Shown: piece by piece, positions 1-11,639 of the stretch
Layout: each line of letters opens with the position of its first letter
Numbering within the stretch: position 1 is the first letter of the stretch
Source: Paralvinella palmiformis
Taxonomy: Eukaryota > Annelida > Polychaeta > Terebellida > Alvinellidae
DNA: 64,000 nucleotides
Direction of reading: 5' to 3'
Assembly (NCBI GenBank): GCA_025642065.1
Contig: JAODUP010000048.1
Coordinates: 1 to 64,000, forward strand
Made by a program: the position numbers and the translations under genes
The notes under the pieces: model-generated
The model's database searches: none
What the model saw: the letters and a program-made list of their open reading frames with translations, nothing else
Told to the model about the DNA's origin: nothing

Positions 1-399
1 AAGACTATACTGATATAATTAAAACTAGGGGATATTACAACAGCTGTTTGGCGCGTAATAAATATGCAGCGCTGCCGCCCTGTGGTAGACATGGTAGATT
101 TACCAGTAAATTTGACACTCATTCATAGCGCGAAAATAAATAGATCTAAACAATTGAAGACAAGTAAGTAAGTAATTTTATTCGATGATAATTGATATAT
201 ACAGTAGCATTATTACATTGTTTATCGCATAATATTATTTACAAGCATATACCATCAGGTCAATAGACAAGCAAAAAACTGTAACCTTCAAAATAAAGAC
301 CAAACATATAGAACATAATTGATTATACGAGGAGGCGCAGTGGCCTAAAAGTTACATATTTGTCCATCTATGTCCACTATCCAAGTGCGCTGATTATGG

Positions 400-1020
400 C
401 GATAGCATAACATAATATAATATTGTACAATATATGTAATTTATAAATTACTTTGTTAATTTGAGTTCGTAAGAAATATCTTTACAGATCTATTAAAGCT
501 ATTTTGCGACCTCAACTGTCTTATTGTTTCTGGCAGTTTGTACCATATTTCAGGTGCTAGGTAAATAAATGTCTTTGATAAAAATTTGTTTTTCTGTATT
601 GTATGTGTGGCTGGCATCTTGTTTCATGTGAATGAATATGTCTATTTACAGTGAACATCGTCATTAGGGGATCTGGTAAAGAAATATTAATGAATGAATA
701 CATTATTTTTGAAAGTTGAAAAGTGCGTATGTCCTTTAGCTTGAGAATTTGTAGCTTCTTAAATAAGGGTTCGGTATGAGCATTATAGTTTGATAGGTTG
801 AGTGACTACAACCCCACAATAGTGTGCCATATGTTAAATAGGGATATATCAGCTGTGGTATACTGTTCTCATATTATGTGTACTTAAGATATGCTTAATT
901 TTATTGAGGGCATATAGTCCACCAGATATTTTTGATCTACAACTATCTATATGCTCATGCAAGTTTATGTTTTCATCTATTAGTAGTCCCAGAAATTTTA
1001 CACATTTAACTCGTGAAATT
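400..1020 (-). pseudogene. LINE reverse transcriptase C-terminal relic
   Basis: Read on the minus strand, about 960-860 gives a run of LINE-type residues: FLGLLIDENINLHEHID followed by SKISGGLYALNKIKHIL. This is the conserved block after the YADD box of non-LTR retrotransposon reverse transcriptases (K-x-LG-x-x-ID...H-x-x-x-x-x-x-K). Further downstream, about 600-490, comes a second C-terminal signature (TIQKNKFLSKTFIYLAPEIW, then LPETIRQL), the N-x-LP motif near the end of such polyproteins. Stops and frameshifts separate the two blocks, so this is a dead 3' fragment. The clade was not assigned. It lies just upstream of the P-element relic and is unrelated to it. Confidence 0.7.
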
Positions 1021-1489
1021 TTACACATTTAACAGGTGATTATTGTGCGTCCCATCATTCCCACAACAGTGGAGGAAAATCTCCAGGACTAGATCTATAA
1101 TTTTTCAAATTTACAAGGGGAAAAAACAGGTAGGTAACATGCCAAATATGATTGAGAAAGAGTAGCCGAGCGAAATATTCGAAATACCTATATTATCGCC
1201 TGCTCAGGGCAGTCCGGCTACTGGCTGCCAATCGATATTTATTGAATTTCTATGCAAAATTCGGAAATCTTTCATATTAATTTTGAAATACAATTAATGA
1301 ATTATATCACAAGTCCTTTGATGCTGAAGAAATGGCTATGATCGTGATTATCACGAGTTTGGTTAACTGAATAAATAATCCATGTTAATTGTTATTTGAC
1401 ACTGGAAAAAGAAACTCAAAGCATGTAGACTCTACATCCAAACTATGAGTACAAATTACTAGGCTGAAATGTGCTCAAGGCCACACAAA

Positions 1490-2830
1490 GTAACAGCTAC
1501 GGATTACATATCTGTAGCTCAGTTGGTGAACGAACTTGCTAAACATATGTCTGGTCCAGCTCTTGATTTTGTGTCATCTCAACTTCAACATTCCAGTCCA
1601 CAAACATAAAAGCTCCTTGCCAAAGTCTTCCATAGAGGTGTCACAAAACGTCAGATTTATCCAGGTTTTAATAAAGCTTTGTTGGACACTTTTAAACTTA
1701 AAGTTAATGTAATGGCAGACCAGCTGAAATTATACTGTGTTGTTCTTGATGAACTGGCAATAAAATAAAATGTGTCATATAACCCTAAGTATGATGAGGT
1801 GGAAGAGTTTGGAGATGCTGGACAATTTTAATATTTTGCCAGTCGTGTTTATGTTGAAAGGTTTAGCATGTAAGTGGAAGCAACCAATTGGCTATTTTGT
1901 AACCAGCAGTATTCCAAGTGCTGATTTGCTGAAAAATCTTCTTTTGAGGTGTATTAAAATTGTAAGTCAACATGTTGCCATATTATCAAAGCTATAAATA
2001 TGTGAATCACAGGTCAAATAATCAGTCAAAACTAGGAGCATCTGTTAGCAAGGCAAATTTTATGTACAACAATAATCATGTCATTGATGATATTCTATGA
2101 TCCACCACATTTATTGAATAATATACACAACAATCTTAAAAAGGTAGGTTTCAAAGTTGGAGAACAGTGTTGTTTCATTTTACTGTAGCGATCCAGTATT
2201 ACCTATCAGAAAGGCTCCCAAATTAACACAAAAACATGTGGATTTGCCAGTGTTTTCAGAAAGGGTGGACACAGGGACAACCCTGGTGCCACATAATTCC
2301 ATATTGCCTTCTGACAGATCATGGACATATTTTGTACACAACTGATTTGTCTAACTGTCAGCAGGATGTCGATACATTTCTATTTAATTTAAAATGTAGT
2401 GCTCCAGTCAGACACAATGAGCCTCTACACCCACCAGTTCCTTCTTCTTCCAAAATACCTGACACAATCAGATGTCTCATAGTTATTTTTAGCCCTCAAA
2501 CTCTGCTTACAATAGAGGAAGACAATATCATCATTTATGTAGTGGGATGCATTTCTCACAAAAGTACAAAAGCGGTGTGTAGTAAATGGACTGCAGGTTT
2601 AGTTGGTCTTTTAAATAAAGCACACTCTTCCCATGTGTTTATTGCTGCTGAATGGTATTAAGATCTTCCCACTGGTGGTCTTGTTGTACCCAGTTCAGAT
2701 TTAATGGAAGTGTGTATATTGATAGAAGTAGAATTCTGTAATAATATTGAAAAGATCCTTCACATGAGTAAAGTTAGTTTTATAGTTATACTAATAACAC
2801 TTATGCTGTCAAAGATACAAGGAAAGTTAA
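1490..2830 (+). pseudogene. P-element/THAP9-like transposase, decayed
   Basis: A string of broken reading frames on the plus strand follows the order of P-element-family transposases. Around 1745-1995 there is DELAIK...NPKYDEVE, then VVFMLKGLACKWKQPIGYF and DLLKNLLLRCI, matching the family's WKQP-x-x-Y-F block and the following helix. At about 2095-2140 one frame reads YDPPHLLNNIHNNLKK, the hallmark DPPHLxKxxRNNL motif. At about 2535-2690 YVVGCISHK...C and FIAAEWY correspond to the C-terminal YVAGY region, and LVVPSSDLMEVC to the PS-x-x-L segment. At least five frame changes or stops lie between blocks, so no protein can be made. No N-terminal THAP zinc finger and no clear terminal inverted repeats were seen. 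The family call rests on motif order recalled from known families. Confidence 0.6.
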
Positions 2831-2834
2831 AGTA

Positions 2835-4095
2835 AGGCATTGTTGATTGATCAGTGTCATTAATTATTATTATTTGTGTCTTTATGTACACTTGTAAAAC
2901 TAATTATTACTTTTAAATTCAAAATACATATTCTGGACTTATATAATATCAGTAAATAATATAAAGCAGAACATATCATTTATTGAATATTTAAGGATTA
3001 CATTCAGTGCTTTCTAGTTGTGGATCTTTTATATGTGTGTTGTTTTCATTTCATATTACATTCATGTCATGTGATAACATTTACATATAATAAAGTTCAC
3101 TAGTTTAACTCACTGCTTTGTTTTATTTCAACAATATATCTGCTCATTGGCCAATAAATTTTTAGCATGGTGATTATGTGAAAGAAACATAACATCAAAC
3201 ATGGTGTCTGAAATACATGATCAGTAATAATAATTGTCGTGTAGACACATATCTATCATAACGCACTTTGCATCGTAAAATAAATCATACAAAAACTAAT
3301 TCTACACTAGTGACTAGGCCTACTTATTAAACTTCAACTGCACCAAATGAGTGGCAAATCCAACTTTCTATTTCATAGTCCCAGCTCACTCATCCTCTAT
3401 ACTATAGATGCCACTGTGTGACTGTTACTCCTTTCCCGATTTATTTATTTTTTGTCCTTGAATATATCCAGTTAGATTGTCTAATGCCTGTTTAGAACGG
3501 ACTTGTGAAAATCCATTCGAAAATAAAAAATAGTCTACCACGTTTTCAGCAAGGCGGCGCTGCTAACAGTTTATCTCACACAATGCCGTAAGCTATCACT
3601 TACTGTCTCGTCTTCTTCTATATGGTCTTTGGACCTTGTCAATTAAGCTAGTGACATCTGGCGGTAGGATTTAGAACTACTACAATCGGGTCGTGTTCAT
3701 CGCAGTCTGGATCCCCGTTCCTTTTCAGCGTGTACGCAAGATATTTTAACGATCATTGCCGGTGATAATACTCCACGATTTCAACAGTCAGTAAAGGAAA
3801 ATGAAATATAAGGTGATATTTAGTATATTTCTATTCAAAGAAGACTGATTTAGTAAACAAAATAGATTAAATTGGAAGTTCTATGTGGTAGTTCGCAGAA
3901 CACATTTCCCGTGTACAAGCGGATTGCCGTATTCGTAGCGAAAGTTTATGTATAGGCGGTGGCTTTCCCATGGTGTTTCTTCAATACACATCTTTGGCCA
4001 TTTATAATAATATCGAAAATGGACGAGGCAGTTGTAATACTATCATTTTGTAAAGTCATGGCCGGTTGTCGAATTAATTTATGTAGGGAGAATTA
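2835..4095. other. no gene recognised; AT-rich spacer
   Basis: Nothing codes here on either strand. An AATAAA at about 3091 could have served the transposase relic upstream. The sequence becomes GC-richer after about 3540, but I see no promoter motif I would defend. Confidence 0.4.
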
Positions 4096-4099
4096 GTAA

Positions 4100-4575
4100 T
4101 CGCCCGTTCGTGCCGCTTTGAGGTTTGTGGCCGACGAATTGTGGGATCAATGGGTGTGAAACCATAGATCTCCGATTTATTGATGTGCGAAAGAAGTTGG
4201 TGGTCACCCGTTCCGTGCCGCTTGGGGATTTGTGGCCAGCCGGTTGTTGGGATCGCACGGGTGTAGATGTCGTAGCCCCGGGGTTTGGTGGGGTTTGTAC
4301 TCTATTGATGTTTTCTTGGTGTGGGTTGAATGAGTGAAAGCTTTGTTAGTGAATGTTTGTAATGGTACAGCCAAGTCAGCGGAGATTGGATCAAGGGACA
4401 TGCGAGTCTCCACTGGACAACACGCTGATTGTGCTGGGGGGGGGGTGTAGATTTCACCGTTTTATACATGTTTGAGTGTGTGGGAGTGTCGACTCGACCA
4501 AGTCGGCGTTGATTGGACCAAGTGATTATGCGGGGTCTACAGACAACAACGCTGACGGTGCTGAGGGGACAATTC
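4100..4575. repeat. degenerate direct repeats in a GC-rich block
   Basis: Two imperfect direct repeats lie in tandem order. The first pair is at about 4100-4165 and 4205-4270: both start CCCGTTC-GTGCCGCTT, run through TTTGTGGCC and end TGGGATC...GGGTGT, about 105 bp apart. The second pair is at about 4370-4448 and 4498-4570: both contain AGTC-GCG--GATTGGA-CAAG, then ACAACGCTGA and GTGCTG-GGGG, about 127 bp apart. The reading frames here are short and lack protein-like features. The block resembles a decayed minisatellite or a transposon terminus. Confidence 0.55.
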
Positions 4576-4769
4576 CCTATAAATATCTGGATTTTTGTAG
4601 ATTTTGGGAAGGGTGAAGTAAGAGTAGTAGTAGAGGTGGTGGTTCTAGAGTGTATAGTTTCGAGGAGTGTAGTTTTTGTACAGTTTTGAGTAGAGGAATA
4701 AAGTAGATTCGAGACCACATGAGTTCGGCGTTTTGAAGGAGAGAGCTTAGCTACGGCCAAGGTCCGCAC

Positions 4770-5556
4770 GATGACGTCAAAAACCAAAACAAACCAGGCG
4801 CGCTTTGGATTGTGGGATTTAAAGGGGGGTCCCCTGAGCCAAAATTAACTCCTGCGTACCGTATTATCATGCCACTAGTAACCGATATAAACATTTAAGT
4901 TGGCCGCAGGATGAAACGCTGAGAAAGCGTTGGGTAGTGTTAATTCGAAATAACAATCTGCGAGTCAAATTTGTATAATTACAGTCTCTCGTAAGGATTG
5001 ACTGAAACAGTGAAAGGCGCCAATAAAGAGTAATTTACCAATATTATTATCCATCAGATCATAGATAATAATATTGGTAAATAAAGTGTAATTTACCATA
5101 TTATTATATCCATAAATAATAAATTAAATTTACCAATATACTGGTCTCTATTCTTCTTCTTTTCGTTAAATATAATTTTAGTGTGATTTACTATGAACAC
5201 CACATTTTAACAGTCTTTGTTATGTGCAGTGAATATTATTGTACTATGGTTTACAATGTTGAATACCACACTTTACTATCATTTATAAAGTAGCAATGAC
5301 GTACGATTAGCATATAGTTATAATCTGATTTTCAGGTTTAGAATACAATTTTTCAATAATACCGACTTTTTCGGTGTCGAAGCAGAGTTAAACCGTACAC
5401 AGAAGTTATGTTTTGGCATGATTATAACAGATCCGGAACATTGACGTTTAAGGTTAAAATGGCGTGAATATTCGGGTATTATCGCTCTACAGCCCCCCCC
5501 CTATAAATCCCACAATGCAAAGCACAGTTGGTTTGTTTTGGTTTGTGACTTCAGGC
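4770..5556. mobile_element. MITE-like element with ~55-bp terminal inverted repeats
   Basis: The left end (4770-4828) reads TGACGTCA, AAACCAAAACAAACCA, then GCTTTGGATTGTGGGATTT and AAAGGGGGG. The reverse complement of the right end (5491-5556) reads TGAAGTCA, AAACCAAAACAAACCA, then GCTTTGCATTGTGGGATTT and ATAGGGGGG. The two arms match along almost 55 bp. The 0.68-kb interior has no reading frame and is AT-rich, with several copies of ACCAATATTATTAT-type words near 5035-5150. This fits a non-autonomous DNA transposon. No target-site duplication could be fixed. Confidence 0.65.
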
Positions 5557-5559
5557 TTA

Positions 5560-7015
5560 TTCAGAGATATCTTCAACGATTTGTGTTATTTGTGGTCATT
5601 TTCCGTGTAGCATCGTCTAGCAATAGGCTCATGGCGCATACGCAATTCAGTGAAAATGCGCCGGCATAGATGGCATAATTCGAAAATACTCATCAAGTCG
5701 GAGACATATTGTGTTACACAAAGGTATTGATTGATAGAGTTGATTGAGTTGTTTTTTAAATGTAAACAAACCCCGTCTGTCGCCATTTCAATTTTCTAGC
5801 GATAACCAATACTAGCGGACTTCGCTAAAGAAGTATTTACTCTAATTTTTTCACAATAACAACTTATAATAATGGAATCTGGTGAACAACAAGAAACTAA
5901 TCTATCGCTAGAAGTATTTTCCTATCTGAAATCCGAATTACGCAGATCGTTGTTCAAACCGAGATTTTCAGAACAAGAATCCTGCCTACATTGAAAACAA
6001 TGAAGCTCCGCCTCCGCTGTTCTGGGTGGTGACCCGAGGTGTAAAATCCCGCGAAAACTAGTTGACAAGGTCTATTGACCTGAAAGGTCAATGGGACCAA
6101 TTCAATTACCCCTTGGGACACCATGCAACTGAATTTCACCTACGGTTTCGGGTTAGAAGTCTAAGAATCACTTTGTTGAATGGCGGTTTACGCGTGTAAT
6201 CGCCGATAAATGTCTTGTTGAAAAGTTGTATTTAAGCTATTTACCAGCTATATTTGGATTTTATTTATAGTATATTAAGGGTATGTGATCTCCAGATCAT
6301 ACTTTTGAAGTTAATATGAATGGCATAGACTTCACCCAAAAGATATATGCCACTAAACTAAGTAACGTTCAGCACGATTTGCATGGCTGTCATGGTCTGA
6401 CTTCTCTAGTTCAAATTTATTTTTTATAGAACCTTTGCCATCTGACATGACGATGTGAATGCATAAAATCAATGATCACATAGATTATAATTCAATGTGT
6501 GGTTCCTATTACTGTTACATTGGTATTTACGCATGATATCTTGTATTGAAAGTGAACTGTTTTATTTTCTGAATCAGCCATTCGTCCGATGTTTAGTACA
6601 TGTAAATGTCAAGGTTGTTAATACTCTAATCTATTAAAAATTATTTAATAATAAACAGGTGTTACATATATGATTGGTTCCCAGGTACAATTAAACATAA
6701 TATTTCCAAAACTCTACATTAAATATTTTAAAATTCTTCAGTAAAATCAATTTGTATTCAGCTAAAAGTTTAATTTTAAAATAATGTATTTAATCCATTG
6801 AAACCCATACTAAAAAATCGCGTACAAGTCAACATGAATAACTAAGGCTTAGCTGTGTCATTCATCTGGAAAAATTGGTCCGATCAATCATTGGGTTATA
6901 TCCTGATAAATATTGTGTTAAATCTTTCGGAAAGACGCAATCGTTCAGCTGAAATACTAGTCTCAGTCTCCGTGTAATATGAAATAATTTTCTGAAAGAT
7001 TTTCAGTGTTTACCG
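5560..7015. other. no gene recognised
   Basis: AT-rich unique-looking sequence. Short frames on both strands lack conserved motifs or splice context. No repeat shared with the rest of the window was noticed. Confidence 0.4.
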
Positions 7016-7019
7016 TTAG

Positions 7020-7150
7020 TGAAAACGTGCCATCTCCTATTAACAGTTTCTAGCCCGAGACCTTAGTTGGTAACCGATGCAACGCATTTCGCCTAGATCG
7101 GTCTATTGTAGGTGCTATAGCGTATCATTCAGACGTACGGCGAATGGTTT
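7020..7150 (+). repeat. dispersed repeat, copy 1 (inverted copy near 37.2 kb)
   Basis: The stretch around CCATCTCCTATTAACAGTTT, GAGACCTTAGTTGGT, ACCGATGCAACGCATTTCGC and ATCGGTCTATT recurs as a reverse complement near 37187-37285 with about 80% identity by eye. The family was not recognised; it could be the tail of a SINE or a MITE. Confidence 0.5.
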
Positions 7151-7159
7151 CTAATCGAA

Positions 7160-7627
7160 GATCAGACAAACAGACAGCAAAATTAGTTTCTATCCAATGA
7201 CGTGTTCCACCATGGACACTCAAATGTATTACTCTAAATTTTGATATATATAATATAAATAGTTAAATGTAAGAAACGTCGGCTATTATTCGGAAGCATA
7301 CATATTTCTCGTTGTTTCCCGTGCCGATGGTTGTGAATTCCAGGTTGTGAGGTCGATTTCGGCTCATGCCTGTGCTTGTGCGATTTGGTTCACTAGGGAG
7401 TCACCATATATTCCAGACGTGACCCATGTCGAGGATAAATAACTAAACTCAACGCCTGATAATTTGTCCCATGGGGAGTTTGTCTGAATAGCGGTATTTT
7501 CCAGTGTGTGTGTGTGTGTGTGTGTGTGAAAATATATTGATGTATGAGGTAACTACTGGTGATTGTGGTTTTTCAGTTATTAAAGTGCCTTAGAGTAATT
7601 TACGTTGAATTATGTAGAGCTCATTGG

Positions 7628-7678
<51 letters not shown>

Positions 7679-9365
7679 TTTGCTACCACTCTTCCATGAG
7701 ATGCCGGTCTAGGAAGAAACCTGGAGAGTCCACAAAGGAAAAGGTTGGAGTTTAATGGTTTTGAACCAAGGCTGCTAGAAACCTGATTAGCATGTCTGAT
7801 TCCACTAAGTCTAAGGCGGATGACCCATTTCTGGGGTATTTGAATAGTTACAGTGTCATTTACTAGTCAAACTATGCATATTAGGGTCAAACCTCCTTAC
7901 GGGAGAATCTCTGGTGATATGGGGGTACTATTATTACATTATATATACTTAATACAATTAACATTAGACATGGTTGACATTATTCCATTATCGATTACAT
8001 TATATGGATCCTTTGTTTCAAGTGATGGAGCTAGGATGATGCTATCTACTCTACTCCCTGCCAATTGGGGGAGGGGGGGTGTTAATAATGTCACCGAGTT
8101 TTGACGACCAACAATCATAGCAGCGGTACTACACAATACTCATTATACTGTTCCACTGGTTGTGCACACTAACTGCTGCAAAATATCTACTCATTAGACT
8201 AAGAAAATAGTGCGAAGAAATTAAACCCCTGTCACATACACCCCCCCCCACCCCTCTCCATTTACATACGCAATATTCTGAATATTTTGACCTCAAAACA
8301 CCTTATCTATTCTGTGGTCTCGAGGCAAAAGAGCTAAAGAAGTCGCTAGGTCCTAAACGTCAGCGCAATGTCGTCTGTAAGTGTCGAGCATTACCATTTT
8401 CTTGACGAATTGAGAACTGTACAAGAAGACTCGGTGCTGATATTGAGAAAGATATTCCGATAAGATTAACTAACACGATTGACGTGATAGCAATGGGAGT
8501 GCCCGAGAGAAGGGAAGTACCACAATAATTGTGACTTTGACAGAATCGGAAAGAATTGTTAGCAAGGGTGAGGCTTTTCATTATCTGATATAGTTCCTCC
8601 AGCAAAATGACGAGTGTCAGCATTCGATTAACTAGTTAGAAGATAGCATGGACGATCACCTAGTCGAGTTACAAAGTATTCCCGCAACACACTTCTATTA
8701 CACAACACTTGTAATTCACCTATCAGGTAGTATTCAGAGATGTGTATTTAGTAAACATTGTTCGTGACAAAAGGTACTCAGACAAGCTACATGATCAGGC
8801 TTCTGAAACAATTCGTTTAACCATTATAACAGTTAGGCATGTATCCCTAGACACCCGAAAGATGGTCGTTGATTGTGATGTTTATCCGTCCACGTGTTCT
8901 CTAAGTCAATACAGTCGCTGAAACCTTGAAACGATGATTACAGGTATCTGGCTGTATTTTCAGCCAGCCTTATATCCTCAATGTCATCCGGCTAAAAATA
9001 TCCCATCAGCAGATAACGTGGTCAGCTATTGTCATGTGCCTATCAAAGCTTATTCAAGACCCCCCCCCCACACACACACACAAACAGGTCTGTCTCGGAC
9101 TTAAGCTGGCTATTAAAACCGACCGTAACAACTTCAATATGACACCTGCAGTCAAAGCAACTCTGCATCTCGATTCGTTATGGCTCTCGTTTGTAGCTCT
9201 GAGGATTGAGTCAATCTCGGACTGGCGTAGTTTCAATAATCTGGTGACAGAGTAGGACAGTACGTCCCGTATGAGTGGCTGTCAGCCTTTCTTTTATCAG
9301 TCTGGTTCCCACTAATCTTTATAGATTATAGATTGTACATAGTTGGGGTTATTTGTTCACAATGA
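7160..9365. other. no gene recognised; microsatellites
   Basis: Contains a (GT)n run at 7506-7528, a long (AT)n run at 7633-7675, and poly-C/poly-G tracts at about 8072-8078, 8242-8254 and 9060-9070. A minus-strand frame at 8360-8623 has no recognisable homology. No gene or element could be supported. Confidence 0.45.
7633..7675. repeat. (TA)n microsatellite
   Basis: About 21 uninterrupted TA units. A likely site of length variation. Confidence 0.95.
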
Positions 9366-9370
9366 AGTGA

Positions 9371-9552
9371 GACGCCTCCGTGGCCTAACGAATAGCGCGG
9401 TTGGCAACATATCTATAGCGCGTGGGTTCAAACCCTCGCCGGACTATATCCGAAGACTATTTCATCTTTCACTTCGCCTCATTACCTTTGGAGATCGTAC
9501 GGCCTATTTAGCCTATAATTTTCACAAAAGTGGCCGAAAAACAGCAATATAT
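9371..9552 (+). mobile_element. tRNA-derived SINE, family A
   Basis: The head (9373-9440) looks like a tRNA gene relic: an A-box-like TGGCCTAACGAATAGCG at 9381 and a B-box GGTTCAAACCC at 9425, as used by RNA polymerase III. The tail (9455-9545), with TTTCATCTTTCACTTCGCCT, TATTTAGCCTATAATTTTCA and CAAAAGTGGCCG, recurs at 16281-16380, 40066-40236 and, inverted, 41743-41930. A real tRNA is unlikely, because the acceptor arms do not pair cleanly and the same unit recurs with a fixed non-tRNA tail. Confidence 0.75.
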
Positions 9553-9554
9553 TT

Positions 9555-11635
9555 GCTCGCAATGTGGCATCAAATACTGCCATAACTACAGCATGATAAC
9601 ATTTGATGAGCCGCTGATTACAAAACACCGTAGATGTTAGAACTTGCCAATGTCATCTGGTGCCCTTCGTGGTAGCTTTCGTAATGACAGCGAGTGCTGT
9701 GGAAGAGCTATGGCCCCGACAGCAGGAGCATATGTTCGCTGTTTATCACAGAATGGAAAACATGAACGAGTTACTTTGTTAAATAATCTTTCCAGTAAAG
9801 ACGTTTAACCTTCCTTCAGGCATCTGTTGTTTTTATTTTGGCAAAAACGAATCTTTATCTGAGGAAATATACGTATACATAACTGCATTGTTTTACCATA
9901 AACTACCAAAAATTATTTCCTGTAAGAATCCATAAAGGTTTCAGATAAGTTTTATTATATTTATTTCATTTACAAAACATACTTTTTAACCATCTGCTTT
10001 TGTCATGTCTTTGTTGTGTGAAAGATACGTAAATATTTTGGATTTCATTGTAGGCTTATTATAAACTTATTAGCCTAATATCCTTTTCAATTACAGGTGT
10101 AGTACGAAAAAGATGCTTACAATAACTTGATTGAGAAAAGAAGAATATATGGTGGAGAATTCTGAAACCAATAGCAGGAATTAAAACACTTTTAGGGGGG
10201 GGTTCAATAAATGCAGAGCTGCCAACCATTACGATTTCTGCGCAATCATTACGATTTTCTGTTCTTAATTACGCCATTATGCCCGTACTCTGAAAACTAC
10301 GATAAATCTGCATTTTCCCGTAATAGTTCCATATGGTGCAGTTCTGAAACTGTCTTAGCCACACACTGTATCATGTTGCATGCTTGTATTTTAGGGAGTA
10401 TCGCCAGGCTGTCGCTTGTTCAGCACAGCCTCTGTGGTGCTCATCACACGGCAGTTGTTCTAGACCGCGTGGCTTGAAAATCTTTGCTGCGCAAACGAAT
10501 TGGAGTAGGGCCCTAATTTTGTGGGGGTGATGTGTTTTAGCTATGTATGATATCTTCTCTTTTGTACAATGTTTCCTGATACAGATATAGCGGGGGGAAA
10601 TGGCAGTGGTCCAGGGCCGGAAGAATCTTCGTGCTAGTGAGTTGTGAGCAGTCTAAAGCATTAGCACGACATAGCTATTGACATTTTGAGGCAAGAAATG
10701 CTGTAGTCTAGTTCGTTTATCGTAGAATGATTTTTCGCTATTTTTGGAGCTCTTCGTAGTGAAAAGGGCATCATAGTTTAAAACACCCGCGCTGATACCT
10801 CACTAACCGTCGCTAAAAAGCACTGTTCCCGATTGTAGGCTGAATTTTGGACCGATTTTCAGCAGAAAATTGGTCATGATAAACGAAAATATTTATCATT
10901 CAGTAGTTTCCTGATCTGAAATAATGCCAAAGTATACTGCTGTAACCATTTTAGATGTCATATTTATCAATATTTACTGAATATAAGAACCATGCTTCAA
11001 GGATGACAGAGATTTTGTTAGCTGGTGATCTTGGCGGTAAACGTCCATTTTGCATTATGATGGTCATGTGATTCAAATAATCTCTCCTGATTGGCCAGTT
11101 GTCTTTATTTACAGTAAATAAAAGCACATGGTCATGTTTATATAGTGGACTTCTCTGCCCCATTCATGTTTATTTGTTTGATCGCTGTGGGTTTTTCTCT
11201 CTCTCCATTTTATGTTACTATTATGATAATAAATAATACAGGAATCATATGAAGATTTTAGTATGATGACTTAATTAATTGTTATTAAATTTGGGGAAAA
11301 TCTAATTAAATGGAGAGAAAAAAACAGTTGAATCTTACACAAAAGAATACCTATGATGTTAAACTGTTTTGGTATAGATAAATATGATAAATTACATGGT
11401 TTATGATACATAGTGTCATGTTAGCGTATGTCGCATTTCGCGCGAAAATGATTACTCTTTCCAATTTTCAAATGTTGGCAGCTATGTAAATGACGTTATC
11501 TTCAGAAGTTTCTCGGATAGTTCAGCTATTAGATAAGTTACACCAGTGAAACTGGTGTATTTTGCATATTATGTAATATAGATTTAATTTAGATTAATAT
11601 AAATTGATTATATTTAGTTATTTTGTATTTCTTGT
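9555..11635. other. no gene recognised
   Basis: AT-rich sequence with scattered short frames. A short internal near-repeat (CATTACGATTT) occurs at about 10226-10260. The frames at 10211-10477 (+) and 10951-11163 (-) have no recognisable features. Confidence 0.4.
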
Positions 11636-11639
11636 ATTT

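Noticed and set aside
4302..4787. Minus-strand 161-codon frame
   Set aside because: Low-complexity, Thr/Ser/Pro/His-rich translation of a GC-richer repeat block; no domain signs, and it overlaps the direct repeats and the left end of an inverted-repeat element.
8360..8623. Minus-strand 87-codon frame with hydrophobic stretches
   Set aside because: No conserved motif, no splice context and no start context; length is within chance for this region.
9373..9440. Possible functional tRNA gene
   Set aside because: A and B boxes are present, but the stems do not close well and the same head plus a fixed tail recurs elsewhere; a SINE explains it better. The same reasoning was applied to 23075 and 49567.
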